From Serratia plymuthica NBRC 102599 (GTDB lineage Bacteria > Pseudomonadota > Gammaproteobacteria > Enterobacterales > Enterobacteriaceae), in the NCBI RefSeq assembly GCF_001590925.1, contig NZ_BCTU01000001.1, positions 186,001 through 250,000 of the forward strand: a DNA stretch of 64,000 bases. Reading direction: 5' to 3'. Position 1 is the stretch's first letter; each line of letters starts with the position of its first letter. The position numbers and the translations under genes were made by a program. Below the pieces are notes generated by a model. The model saw only the letters and a program-made list of their open reading frames with translations, did not search any database and had not been told where the DNA came from. Below are positions 18,584 to 26,934 of the stretch, piece by piece.

Positions 18584-19414
18584 TTATTCTAAATCCAGCG
18601 GTAAGCTTTCATCAGCTCCCCATTCAGCCCAGGAACCATCATATATGCGAAGTTTTTTAAAACCGGCCAGATATGCAGCAAGAAGAACTATACAAGCTGT
18701 AACTCCAGATCCACAGCTGAATACAAGCTCATCGTTATCATTCAGCCCGTTACGATTAAAAATTTCAGCCAGAGACTCGGGTGATTTGTAGTGCCCATTG
18801 TTCAAAACCTCACTAAAAGGGATATTTATGGATCCTGGTATATGACCGCACCTTAAACCGGCTCTGGGTTCAGCTTGTCGTCCAGAAAATCTCTCTGAGG
18901 GTCTTGCATCAATTAACATAAAATGAGGCGTAGTGATGTTTTTAAGGACAGTGGATTTATCAACAATCTGCTCAGGCTTAATGTCAAAATCGCAGACCCT
19001 ATTTACCTTGGGCCTTGCATAGCTTTCGGATATACCCAGTCCTGCGTCAAGCCATGCCGGTAATCCTCCGTCAAGAATGTAGGTTTTCTCAATACCCATA
19101 GCCTTTAGCATCCACCAGACCCTCGGTGCCGAATATATACCCTGCTGATCGTAAACTACCACGGTTGAGTCGGGCCTAATACCGATTCCGGAAAGCAGGG
19201 ATGGAATACTTAATGCAGAAGGGAATGTATGGGGCAGATCAGACTCAGGCTCTGAAAAAGTACTGTCAAGGTCAAAATATATTGCACCTTGAATGACTAA
19301 TCCCTTAATTTCACTAGTCTTATTCGCTGTTTTATTTAGCGTAGCATCCAATATGATGATGCTATCTGAGTCCGGGTTGTTTACAACCCAGTGAGGAGAA
19401 ACCAGAGCTTCCAT
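18584..19414 (-). CDS. 3-mercaptopyruvate sulfurtransferase-like tandem rhodanese
   Basis: A 276-residue protein with two rhodanese domains. The first, inactive one ends in 'VVVYDQQGIYSAPRVWWMLKAMGI'; the second has LIDARPSERFSGRQAEPRAGLRCGHIPGSINIPF and the active-site loop CGSGVT at residues 234-239, the loop type of SseA 3-mercaptopyruvate sulfurtransferases rather than thiosulfate:cyanide enzymes. It would move sulfane sulfur as a Cys234 persulfide. AAAGGAC lies before the ATG at 19414. It lies between the radical SAM and MFS genes, so it probably supplies sulfur to that pathway. Start, family and active site are clear; the acceptor is unknown. Confidence 0.87.
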   Translation of the reverse strand: MEALVSPHWVVNNPDSDSIIILDATLNKTANKTSEIKGLVIQGAIYFDLDSTFSEPESDLPHTFPSALSIPSLLSGIGIRPDSTVVVYDQQGIYSAPRVWWMLKAMGIEKTYILDGGLPAWLDAGLGISESYARPKVNRVCDFDIKPEQIVDKSTVLKNITTPHFMLIDARPSERFSGRQAEPRAGLRCGHIPGSINIPFSEVLNNGHYKSPESLAEIFNRNGLNDNDELVFSCGSGVTACIVLLAAYLAGFKKLRIYDGSWAEWGADESLPLDLE

Positions 19415-19433
19415 ATTTGTCCTTTTCAAAGAA

Positions 19434-19449
19434 GGCTCCTGCAGGAGCC
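19434..19449. promoter_or_regulatory. Perfect 16-base palindrome between radical SAM and sulfurtransferase genes
   Basis: GGCTCCTGCAGGAGCC is self-complementary without a loop, in the 46-base gap inside the operon, 20 bases before the sulfurtransferase start. It could tune differential expression or mark an operator; no consensus was recognised. Confidence 0.35.
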
Positions 19450-19460
19450 CAAGATAAATT

Positions 19461-20699
19461 TTAAACTTCAATAATGTCAATACGATTCTGATTTACCAGC
19501 GGAATGTCATAATTTTGCATCTGAAGTATCTCTCCTGCAAAACAGCCATTTTTATAAACGCCAGAAAGTCTGTCCTGAGTGAATGCTTCAATAGCATCTA
19601 CATTAAAATGAATCTGATAATCAGTCTCACCACTGTCGGTATGTTTAAAGCGCGTCAGATACCCGAATGTCGGTTCAAAAATGTTGACGCAGCCAACGAT
19701 CTGGCCGATACGTTCATGAGCTATCCCGTTGATAACCAGACTTTCACCTGCCTCTGGAATGATGGCAAATAACTGACGGCCCGCCCGACACCATCCAACA
19801 TGCGAAGGTAATCCTAGAATATCAATGCCTGACGTTCCAAAATCTTCGCTGACACCGAGTTGGAAATTAAGAGGAATGTTTTCATGTATCCACTTTATGT
19901 CCTGATAAAATTGCGCCACTTGTTCTTGAGTAAGCTGCAAGTGAGGATGTCTGCGACCATGATCTGTAAAGCAATTGAACCTGACTGTCTGCACGCCAAG
20001 TTTGTTAAAAAGCTTACAATAATTCACAAGATCATTTTTGGTATGATTGTGCGTTCCAACTGTAATACCAATATTAACCCGAATGAGGTTATTGTCGCCA
20101 CTTTCCCGGCTATAACTTTTAATCCTGGAAATCACGTCGATACATTTCGCTCCAGGAAACACCCCTTTAATGGGATAATCTGCATGGGAATGCAAAGAGC
20201 ACTCTTCCGCATCGTTAACCAGTCCGTGAAATGTAATGGATATAGTGCCGTATCCATTTTTCACTGCTTTATCCAACAATTCCTTATAGTTTTTCTGCAA
20301 TAATGGCTTACCACTTGTCCATGCATCACCCGCTATCATGGTGTCCGTCTCGTTTTTGTCCTCTCCGGAACGAAACTCGCGATTGTGGGCCGGGCCATAG
20401 ATATCCATAAACTCACCATTGTGAGCAAAGCTATCCACATAGCGAGGATAAATATTAAAATTCTGATCCGTTAACTTTCGATAAATTTCATGACCTTCAT
20501 TAATGCCAAAAGATTTAGAGAATACCTTTTCATAGTTCACGAACCAGCAATGATTACAATTCTGACCACATGTGTCCTTGCCCACAAATGTATCAACATC
20601 CAGATAAAAATGGATGTCTTCATTTTTGATTGATGTAAAAGGAACTCGAAAATCAATGTCCCCATGATAATCGTATGACATATCCATATTGCCTTGCAT
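19461..20699 (-). CDS. Radical SAM enzyme of unknown reaction
   Basis: A 412-residue protein. Cys44, Cys48 and Cys51 in TCGQNCNHCWFVNY form the CxxxCxxC cluster motif that binds the SAM-coordinating [4Fe-4S] cluster. Later segments fit the radical SAM barrel: 'NGYGTISITFHGLV', 'NLIRVNIGITVGTHN', 'GVQTVRFNCFTDHGRRHP'. The C-terminal 150 residues (from about 'GLPSHVGWCRAGRQLFAI') hold two more cysteines but no obvious SPASM domain. GAGG lies eight bases before the ATG at 20699; an ATG at 20705 is an alternative. First gene of the minus-strand operon, divergent from the ATP-grasp gene. No characterised homologue was recognised. Confidence 0.85.
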   Translation of the reverse strand: MQGNMDMSYDYHGDIDFRVPFTSIKNEDIHFYLDVDTFVGKDTCGQNCNHCWFVNYEKVFSKSFGINEGHEIYRKLTDQNFNIYPRYVDSFAHNGEFMDIYGPAHNREFRSGEDKNETDTMIAGDAWTSGKPLLQKNYKELLDKAVKNGYGTISITFHGLVNDAEECSLHSHADYPIKGVFPGAKCIDVISRIKSYSRESGDNNLIRVNIGITVGTHNHTKNDLVNYCKLFNKLGVQTVRFNCFTDHGRRHPHLQLTQEQVAQFYQDIKWIHENIPLNFQLGVSEDFGTSGIDILGLPSHVGWCRAGRQLFAIIPEAGESLVINGIAHERIGQIVGCVNIFEPTFGYLTRFKHTDSGETDYQIHFNVDAIEAFTQDRLSGVYKNGCFAGEILQMQNYDIPLVNQNRIDIIEV

Positions 20700-21056
20700 C
20701 GACATTGCCTCATTTTATATTTATCGCGAAATGATTTACGTAAATTAAATTAGTTTTGTCAACCAGATAAATACTTAATATATATAAATGTTTTTTAAAT
20801 TTAATTTGTAGATTTTTATTCCATTAAAGTTAATGAAGTCAGCATAACCAACTGATTATCGATTGTGAAAATATAATAACCATTGGTAACAGTTAAGTTT
20901 TAAAATAATTTATCGACTATGGATTTTAACGTTTTAATTGTAACTGATTGAATTAAAACAAATTAAATAAAAAGTAACAATTAGACAACAGTTCATTGTT
21001 TACTAATTCTTTACTGTTGATATTGTCATATAAAAAACATGGATTAACATAAGAAA
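20700..21056. promoter_or_regulatory. AT-rich divergent promoter region of the biosynthetic block
   Basis: A 357-base, very AT-rich gap between two divergent operons, holding no gene. It must contain the promoters for both. TTGTTTACTAATTCTTTACTG and several AT-rich near-palindromes are visible around 20990-21020, but no confident -35/-10 pair or operator could be assigned by eye. Confidence 0.5.
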
Positions 21057-22277
21057 ATGAAAAAAGTTCTCATCTTGGCAAAAACGGAATATACACGCAC
21101 CCCTTATGACTTATGGCTTAAAGACTCGGGTGTCGAACCTGTCTTGATTACTTCTCCAAAATTTTACCAAGATTATGCCAGACACATTAAACACTGTTTC
21201 TGCTTGGAAAATTATGATCATGATGATGAATCCCTCTATGATTTAACAGAGTCAATTTATCAAAAGACGCCATTTGACTATATATTTTGCCGAGCAGAAG
21301 TAGATATACTTCGTGCTGCTAATATAAGAAAACGCTACAGCATCCCTGGGCAAGATGTAACCAGTGCTCTATGTTATAGAGATAAATTCTTCATGAAAGA
21401 GCAATTATCTCTTTCTCAGGTAATGATGGCAGACTACCGGAGAATAGATTCCCAGGAAGAACTCTTGGCATTTGCTTCAGATAATGGAATGCCATTTGTT
21501 ATAAAACCCCGCCTTGCTTCAGGTTCTTCTGGTGTAGTAATAATTAAGTCACAGGTTGAACTTCATTCATATCTTCAAAAATATAACAATCAAATTGTTA
21601 GTATGTTAGCAGAGGATTATGTTGACGGTGAAATGTTTCACATTGATGGGTTAGTTGTTGAAGGTGAACTTACATTCATCCAACCCTTCAGATATGTAAA
21701 TAACTGTCTTTCCTATCGAGATAACTTATACATTGGTAACATTCCACTCGATCGAAACGATAAACTGTATTCTCGTTTGGTAAGTTCTGTTAAGGATATA
21801 CTTCATATCATGCCAGAAACTCCGCATTTTGCTTTTCATTGTGAAATGTGGGTTACCGGAGAGGGCGATATTATTTTCTGCGAGATAGCGAGTAGAACCG
21901 GCGGAGGAATGATAAGTTTTCTGATTGAAGAGATGGCGGGGTTTAATATCGATAAGGCATGGTTATTGGCAGAATGTCATATTCATCAACAGTCCTATCC
22001 TCAGTATCAAGAACGTTTTCTAAGGTTTGGCTGCGTTTGTATCCCCCCTTCAAACGGGAGACTTGTGTCCTTACCTACCGAGTTTCCAGTTGAGGTGCGC
22101 AAAACACATCTAACAGGTAAAGTTGATGAAATTTATGACGGTGGAGAAAAATCTGGTCTTTATCTTATAGGGCACGTAGTAGAAGCAGACGATCCGAAAT
22201 CCGTGTTAAGACTATTTAGCTCATGCTACCAACAAATTCATGATGCTGAACGCTGGGAAACGGTCAATAATGGTTGA
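21057..22277 (+). CDS. ATP-grasp ligase
   Basis: A 406-residue ATP-grasp protein of the carboxylate-amine (amino-acid or dipeptide) ligase type. N-terminal pre-ATP-grasp domain MKKVLILAKTEYTRTPYDLWLKDSGVEPVLI; ATP-binding 'MPFVIKPRLASGSSGVVIIKS'; 'LAEDYVDGEMFHIDGLVVEGEL'; and the metal-binding 'GDIIFCEIASRTGGGMIS'. This layout is seen in BacD-like L-amino-acid ligases. It would join an amino acid to another amine through an acyl phosphate. Its 3' end overlaps the start of the PLP enzyme gene by 8 bases, so the two are translationally coupled. Substrates are unknown. Confidence 0.85.
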   Translation: MKKVLILAKTEYTRTPYDLWLKDSGVEPVLITSPKFYQDYARHIKHCFCLENYDHDDESLYDLTESIYQKTPFDYIFCRAEVDILRAANIRKRYSIPGQDVTSALCYRDKFFMKEQLSLSQVMMADYRRIDSQEELLAFASDNGMPFVIKPRLASGSSGVVIIKSQVELHSYLQKYNNQIVSMLAEDYVDGEMFHIDGLVVEGELTFIQPFRYVNNCLSYRDNLYIGNIPLDRNDKLYSRLVSSVKDILHIMPETPHFAFHCEMWVTGEGDIIFCEIASRTGGGMISFLIEEMAGFNIDKAWLLAECHIHQQSYPQYQERFLRFGCVCIPPSNGRLVSLPTEFPVEVRKTHLTGKVDEIYDGGEKSGLYLIGHVVEADDPKSVLRLFSSCYQQIHDAERWETVNNG

Positions 22278-23400
22278 TAAAGTTTACAGCGAAGAGGACA
22301 GCTATTTCCCCCATCCTCCAATCCATCGATTTACTTCCGGAATATATCCGGATTTTGAATCTTTGATGTATGCATCACAGGATTCTCTAAAGAGTCGGTA
22401 TCCGCGTTATTCACGATTTGGCACGCCGATGACGGATACTGTCGAGTGTGAGATTACGCGCCTGGAGGGCGGCTACCGTTCGCTCAGCACATGTTCCGGT
22501 CTTGCTGCGATCACCTCCGTTCTCATGTCTTTCCTTCGCCCCGGCGATCATATACTTATGACTCGTTCAGTCTATGAACCAGTCAGATGTTTTGTCATGA
22601 CATATTTGTTTGAGCTTGGTATAAGCGCTACCTTCCTGAGTGCTGATGAGTTCGGCCACTTAGAGGACTATGTCACTGATAAAACAAAGCTGATATATGT
22701 TGAGTCTCCATCATCAAACATATTTGAAGTAACAGACATTGATGCTGTCGCTAAGCTGGCCAGGCTAAGGGGAATTGCCACCATCATAGACAATACGTGG
22801 TCTACGCCCCTGTTGCTTAATCCGCTTCATCATGGTTTTGATGTGGTTATTCATTCAGCATCAAAATATCTAGCTGGTCATTCCGATGCTGTAATGGGCA
22901 TCATAACTACTACAGAGCAGTATTATGAACCGGTTCGTCGCTACCTTATTAAATCAGGAGTATGTGCGGGCGGAGAAGAGTCCTTCAGCCTTTATAAAGG
23001 ACTTAAAACATTGGCTGTCAGGCTTAAAATACAACAGGGCACTGCTCAAAAACTGATCAGGATGCTGCTAACTCATCCTGCAATTAGTACAGTGATTTCA
23101 CCAGATCTTCCCTCTCATTCTGGTCATGAAATTTTTTGTAAATATTATCGGCAAAGTAATGGTCTTTTTAGTTTTTCAGTTAAAAAGCCTACAGATCAAA
23201 AGCGCGATGATTTTTTAAGAGAATTGAAAACATTCAAGTTAGCGTATGGCTGGGGAGGCGTCGATAGCTGCATGATTCCATTTAGGTCTCCAGACTGGAT
23301 GACACAGGATGAAGAACAGTTGTTTTTAAGGGTAAGCGTCGGAATTGAAGACGCAGACATGTTAGCAGCAGAGCTATCATCAGCATTGTCTAAACTTTAA
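22270..23400 (+). CDS. MetC-like PLP-dependent C-S lyase (Cys/Met metabolism family)
   Basis: A 376-residue PLP enzyme. Lys199 in HSASKYLAGHSDA is the Schiff-base lysine; Asp174 in IIDNTWSTPLL contacts the pyridine nitrogen; 'SRFGTPMTDTVECEITRLEGGYRSLSTCSGLAAI' holds the phosphate site. The C-terminal 'GHEIFCKYYRQSNGLFSFSVKK', 'FKLAYGWGGVDS' and 'LRVSVGIEDADML' closely follow cystathionine beta-lyase (MetC) rather than gamma-synthase. It would cleave or exchange at the beta carbon of a sulfur amino acid. It overlaps the ATP-grasp stop by 8 bases, which fixes the start at 22270. A secondary-metabolism MetC variant is more likely than housekeeping MetC, given the context. Confidence 0.87.
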   Translation: MVDKVYSEEDSYFPHPPIHRFTSGIYPDFESLMYASQDSLKSRYPRYSRFGTPMTDTVECEITRLEGGYRSLSTCSGLAAITSVLMSFLRPGDHILMTRSVYEPVRCFVMTYLFELGISATFLSADEFGHLEDYVTDKTKLIYVESPSSNIFEVTDIDAVAKLARLRGIATIIDNTWSTPLLLNPLHHGFDVVIHSASKYLAGHSDAVMGIITTTEQYYEPVRRYLIKSGVCAGGEESFSLYKGLKTLAVRLKIQQGTAQKLIRMLLTHPAISTVISPDLPSHSGHEIFCKYYRQSNGLFSFSVKKPTDQKRDDFLRELKTFKLAYGWGGVDSCMIPFRSPDWMTQDEEQLFLRVSVGIEDADMLAAELSSALSKL

Positions 23401-23588
23401 TTTATTTTCTATAAAAACATGCAGTTGTATCATTCAGGTCCTGGCGACCATCTTAAATATAATAACAGCCTGGTCCTTCAGAAGAATTAAACCTCTTTCG
23501 TTAGAAATTCGTTTTTCTGACCCGCTTTCCGGTGATTAACATTCTGTAATATTATTGAGGCATCCATTAATGGTGAGAGCGATTACGA

Positions 23589-23653
23589 ACTTCCGCTTCT
23601 CGCTCACAGCTGACCTTCTGAACGACACGTCCGCTCCGTGCCTGAGCGGACGT
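23589..23653. repeat. Dispersed intergenic repeat, copy C
   Basis: Left arm ACTTCCGCT and right arm AGCGGACGT are complementary with one mismatch, enclosing TCTCGCTCACAGCTGACC as in copy A. It lies in a 919-base gap (23401-24319) with no intact gene. Confidence 0.65.
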
Positions 23654-23716
23654 TGTTGCCTCAATGTACTTTAGCTACTCTTATGCTAATAATTTGACGG
23701 AAAAGAAGGGGCATTC

Positions 23717-23850
23717 ATGCGGGAAATCGTTGTGGCGCCATACGATGAAAAATGGCCTGCTATGTTTAACGCTGAAAATTTTCTGCTACAAGCATTGCTT
23801 GGTGACGTGGTTAGGAAGATTCATCATATTGGCAGTACGTCAGTGCCTGT
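23717..23850 (+). pseudogene. GrpB-family gene 5' fragment, cut by an IS3-type end
   Basis: Starts MREIVVAPYDEKWPAMFNAENFLLQALLGDVVRKIHHIGSTSVP, the unmistakable N-terminus of the GrpB/UPF0157 nucleotidyltransferase-like family, which should continue with G-L-x-x-KP-I-D. Instead the sequence switches after 'CCTG' at about 23850 into DNA that begins TGTAAGTATCCC, the TG-starting end of an IS3-family element. About 130 residues are missing. Confidence 0.7.
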
Positions 23851-24050
23851 GTAAGTATCCCAGCTTTAATTCCATGCACTTTTTGAGATTTCCGGGCTTT
23901 CAGCTATCAGTCGGTACTTTCCGGCGTCAGGTTATTCAGGGATTCATAAGGCCGTTCGCTGTTATATTCTGCCAGCCAGCGCTCTGTGATTTCCCGAGCT
24001 TCATTCAGTGTTCTGAACAGATAAAAATCCAGTATTTCTGTCCGGCACTC
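23850..24050 (-). mobile_element. IS3-family (orfB C-terminal) fragment
   Basis: Read on the minus strand this encodes DFYLFRTLNEAREITERWLAEYNSERPYESLNNLTPE, the conserved end of an IS3-family integrase-type transposase, then a frameshift and EISKSAWN to the stop. The element end (TG...) abuts the broken grpB gene; the rest of the element is gone, replaced at about 24050 by a fragment of an unrelated gene. Confidence 0.75.
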
Positions 24051-24094
24051 TCTTTTACCTGGTCTTCGATACCCAGTTTTTTGAACAGCTGGCT
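24051..24094 (-). pseudogene. Short ModA-like binding-protein fragment
   Basis: These 44 bases match 5641-5684 inside the ModA-like pseudogene at 41 of 44 positions (region encoding SQLFKKLGIEDQVKE). The sequence on both sides is unrelated, so it is an orphan scrap of a second copy or of a paralogue. Confidence 0.55.
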
Positions 24095-24319
24095 TTGGGG
24101 CTCATCAAAATGGGCAGTCGAACATGCACTATATTCGCGTACGCCCTGCACAACTTACAGTATCTTTCATTAGGGTGGGGCGCCTCTTAAAAGCATCACT
24201 TTCAATTGTATAGAGTCCGCTTTTATACAGCTGTATCACCCCTGTTTACATGTCCTAAAACAGCGAGCACCTCCCGAGAATGAAAGCTACTGTATTTATG
24301 ACAACAACGGGAGAAAGTT

Positions 24320-24790
24320 ATGGGATACAAAATTTCAGGCCTGCAAGCCGGGCAGTTTACCCATCTTTTTGGGCAGAGCGAGTCCTATCTAAAAAGACAG
24401 GGTGCCGTAAGAAATACAGTGGGTAGCTATCCTGGCTACCCTGACAGAATTTCGTTGTGTGACATTCCTGCTGGAGAAAACGCGCTTCTGATTAACCATA
24501 TATACCAACCGGCTGATACCCCTTATTTCGGCTCTCATGCAATATACATCTGGGAGGGATGTACTGAGCAGGGCATCTATATCAATGAGTTACCGGAAGT
24601 TATGACAAGTCGGATCCTTTCATTGCGGGCTTACGACGAAAACCATTTTCTAAGACAAGCGGATCTCTGTGAAGGAAAGTCTGCAGAAAATCTGATAGGC
24701 CGTTTTTTCAACGACCCGGCGATCAGTTATATCCAGATACATAATGCAAAACAGGGGTGCTATGCCTGTCTTGCCGAGCGTTTTAGGTGA
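24320..24790 (+). CDS. DUF1203-family protein
   Basis: A 156-residue protein matching the DUF1203 pattern: MGYKISGLQAGQFTHLFGQSESYLKRQGAVRNTV, then 'PGYPDRISLCDIPAGENALLINHIYQPADTPYFGSHAIYIWEG', 'LPEVMTSRILSLRAYDENHFL' and the C-terminal 'YIQIHNAKQGCYACLAERF'. Members of this length are common in proteobacteria; no function is known. A GGGAGAAAG ribosome site precedes the ATG. It stands alone beyond the IS debris and is followed by repeat copy B. Confidence 0.82.
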   Translation: MGYKISGLQAGQFTHLFGQSESYLKRQGAVRNTVGSYPGYPDRISLCDIPAGENALLINHIYQPADTPYFGSHAIYIWEGCTEQGIYINELPEVMTSRILSLRAYDENHFLRQADLCEGKSAENLIGRFFNDPAISYIQIHNAKQGCYACLAERFR

Positions 24791-24863
24791 ACCCTCTGGC
24801 ATTAAATTTATTATTCCACCTTTTGCCTGTTCACTGGGCTATTTACCCTATGCCCCCCTCAGT

Positions 24864-24929
24864 CGACTCCTCACTCAGAGCCGGCCGGTACAGGTCCGGC
24901 CAACGGCTTGGTGCCAGGAGCGGACGTCG
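24864..24929. repeat. Dispersed intergenic repeat, copy B
   Basis: The right arm TGCCAGGAGCGGACGT (24912-24927) is identical to copy A; the left end reads ACTCCTCACTCAGAGCCGG, a weaker match to CTCGCTCA. An inner stem CCGGCC/GGCCGG-like region (GCCGGCCGGTACAGGTCCGGCC) is present. Confidence 0.6.
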
Positions 24930-25048
24930 ATAAGGTTTATGGTGCAGCAGTAAACCGGAACCGGCCACTCTTGCTATTTCGGCAATTTCTGTGTCCCGAG
25001 AATCAACGCAATCAGGTAACGTCTCAATCGACTAAGCTTTCGGGCCGG

Positions 25049-25375
25049 TTAAACCTCGCGTTTTTCCGCCCATTTCAGCATTGCATCGAGAGCAGGGCAC
25101 AGCGTTTGCCCCCATTCAGTGAGTCGATATTCCACTTTCGGCGGCACCTGGGGGTACACCGTCCGCGACACGATCCCGTCGGCTTCCAGCTGTCGCAGTT
25201 GCTGCGCCAGCATCTTCTGCGAAATGCCGGGGATCAGTTTTTCAAAATCGGAATAGCGCTGTACTTTCCCGTCGAAAAGATGAAAAAGAATGATTAATTT
25301 CCAGCGGCCTTCCAGCAGCTGCAGGACCTGCTCCACGCCGCTTGCGGCAGATTCCGGGGTATATAACTTACTCAT
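25049..25375 (-). CDS. HxlR-family transcriptional regulator
   Basis: A 108-residue winged-helix regulator of the HxlR type: VLQLLEGRWKLIILFHLFDGKVQRYSDFEKLIPGISQKMLAQQLRQLEADGIVSRTVYPQVPPKVEYRLTEWGQTLCPALDAMLKWAE covers the whole domain. Start 25375 is preferred to the upstream in-frame ATG at 25417 because MSKLYTPES fits the usual short N-arm. It is divergent from the NTF2-like/SDR pair, the common layout for HxlR regulators of small-molecule or redox stress and their targets. Confidence 0.87.
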   Translation of the reverse strand: MSKLYTPESAASGVEQVLQLLEGRWKLIILFHLFDGKVQRYSDFEKLIPGISQKMLAQQLRQLEADGIVSRTVYPQVPPKVEYRLTEWGQTLCPALDAMLKWAEKREV

Positions 25376-25465
25376 AATGCAGTAACTCACTTTTTCGTGC
25401 GTACTTGTCAATTTCAAAGTCTATGTTGAAGATATCCATACTGTAAATAACGGGAGTACAGAACC

Positions 25466-25792
25466 ATGTCATTATCACTACCGTACGCTATTTCTACCTA
25501 TTTCTCGATCAGCAATGGTGCCGATATCGCCAACGTTAAGCAGTGTTTTACCGCCAATGCCGTCGTGATCGACGAAGGTAAAACCCATCAGGGGCATGCG
25601 GCGATCGAAGCATGGCAACGTGCCGCGCAGGCCACGTTTGACTACAGCGTTGAGCCGATTCAGGTTCTTGCCGAAGGCGAGCGGGTGACGGTCACCTCGA
25701 ACGTCGTCGGTAACTTTCCCGGCAGCCCGGTAGAGCTTAAGCATGCTTTCGGCCTGGTCGGCGACAAGATCAACACCCTGGAGATTCTCTGA
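25466..25792 (+). CDS. NTF2-like / SnoaL-like small protein
   Basis: A 108-residue protein of the NTF2-like superfamily. '[48 protein letters not shown]' and '[34 protein letters not shown]' match the SnoaL-like cone fold. It ends exactly where the SDR gene starts (TGATG overlap), so the two are translationally coupled. It is divergent from the HxlR gene. Such NTF2-SDR-HxlR trios are common in proteobacteria and are thought to handle reactive metabolites, but the substrate is unknown. Confidence 0.85.
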   Translation: MSLSLPYAISTYFSISNGADIANVKQCFTANAVVIDEGKTHQGHAAIEAWQRAAQATFDYSVEPIQVLAEGERVTVTSNVVGNFPGSPVELKHAFGLVGDKINTLEIL

Positions 25793-26571
25793 TGCCATTG
25801 GATTTTGATTTCCAGGGTAAACGCGTGCTGGTTACTGCGGGCACCAAAGGCGTCGGTAAAGCGGTCGTCGGGCTGTTCAAACGGCAGGGCGCCAGGGTGT
25901 TAACCACTGCGCGACACGCACCCACGGAATGTATTGCAGACGCCTTCGTGGCGGCGGACCTTACCACGGTCAAAGGCTGTACCTCAGTAGCGAAAGCCGT
26001 TCAGGAGCGCCTGGGAGGGGTCGATGTCATCGTTCATGTGGCGGGCGGTTCTACCGCACCCGGCGGTGGCTTTGCGGCGTTGGGCGAAGAGGAGTGGCAG
26101 CAGGAACTCAATCTTAATCTGTTGCCCGCAGTACGCTTGGATCGTGCGCTGTTGCCAGGGATGCTGGCGCAGGGAGGCGGGGTGATCATTCACGTCACTT
26201 CTATCCAGCGTGAACTGCCGTTACCGGAATCAACCACCGGCTATGCGGCAGCGAAAGCGGCGCTCTCAGCGTACAGCAAAAGCCTGTCGAAAGAAGTATC
26301 GCCGAAGGGCGTTCGGGTGATTCGCGTCGCGCCCGGCTGGGTCGAAACCGAAGCTTCGGTGGCATTGGCGGAACGACTGGCGCAGCAGGCTGGAACGGAT
26401 TACGAAGGCGGTAAGCAGATCATCATGAAGGCACTCGGGGGTATTCCGCTGGGGCGCCCTTCAAAACCCATTGAGGTGGCTAATCTCATTGCCTTCCTGG
26501 CGTCATCTTATGCTGCCGCCATCACCGGCACTGAATATGTGATAGATGGCGGCACCATCCCGACTGTATAG
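25792..26571 (+). CDS. Short-chain dehydrogenase/reductase (SDR)
   Basis: A 259-residue classical [23 protein letters not shown] is the TGxxxGxG nucleotide site (with A in place of the second T of TGG types), '[16 protein letters not shown]' the NAG-like motif, '[39 protein letters not shown]' the catalytic Ser-Tyr-Lys (YAAAK), and '[15 protein letters not shown]' the C-terminus. Coupled to the NTF2-like gene upstream. Reaction direction and substrate cannot be told. A terminator follows at 26658. Confidence 0.9.
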   Translation: MPLDFDFQGKRVLVTAGTKGVGKAVVGLFKRQGARVLTTARHAPTECIADAFVAADLTTVKGCTSVAKAVQERLGGVDVIVHVAGGSTAPGGGFAALGEEEWQQELNLNLLPAVRLDRALLPGMLAQGGGVIIHVTSIQRELPLPESTTGYAAAKAALSAYSKSLSKEVSPKGVRVIRVAPGWVETEASVALAERLAQQAGTDYEGGKQIIMKALGGIPLGRPSKPIEVANLIAFLASSYAAAITGTEYVIDGGTIPTV

Positions 26572-26657
26572 ACAAGTATCTTAATCGGCTCATGCTGGTA
26601 GCGAATGATAGGCTTGCGCCCTCCAAGATAAAGGAGCCAGAACCAGGAACTCAACTC

Positions 26658-26678
26658 AAAGCCACGTAAGTGGCTTTT
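26658..26678 (+). terminator. Rho-independent terminator after the SDR gene
   Basis: AAAGCCAC / GTGGCTTT form a perfect 8-bp stem around GTAA, ending in TTTTCT. Confidence 0.75.
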
Positions 26679-26737
26679 CTATGAAGTCTTAGACGATACT
26701 GCTGGGTGATACCCTTCTCCCATTCTCTTCTTCGCCA

Positions 26738-26765
26738 ATGTTCGCTCCTCGCTCAAAGTTGCCCG
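26738..26765. repeat. Dispersed intergenic repeat, truncated copy D
   Basis: AATGTTCGCTCCTCGCTCAAAGTTGCC matches the left part of the family (GTCCGCTTCTCGCTCA in copy A); no right arm is present. The remaining gap up to the IS66 remnant holds nothing recognisable. Confidence 0.4.
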
Positions 26766-26934
26766 TCAACTCCTATCTGCTTAAAAACAGGTTTGGCGTG
26801 GGATGTTTTCCGTTTTCTAAGCGGATCCCTCAAACTACACCGCGCAGGTCACAACATATGAGCAATGACCATAACTGGCTGTAATCCGAGGTTTTTAGAC
26901 CCGTAACGTGAGTTAGAACCATTGCCAGATTCAT

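Noticed and set aside
9485..26765. CRISPR array from the recurring repeats
   Set aside because: The copies are thousands of bases apart, differ in sequence and have no regular spacers.
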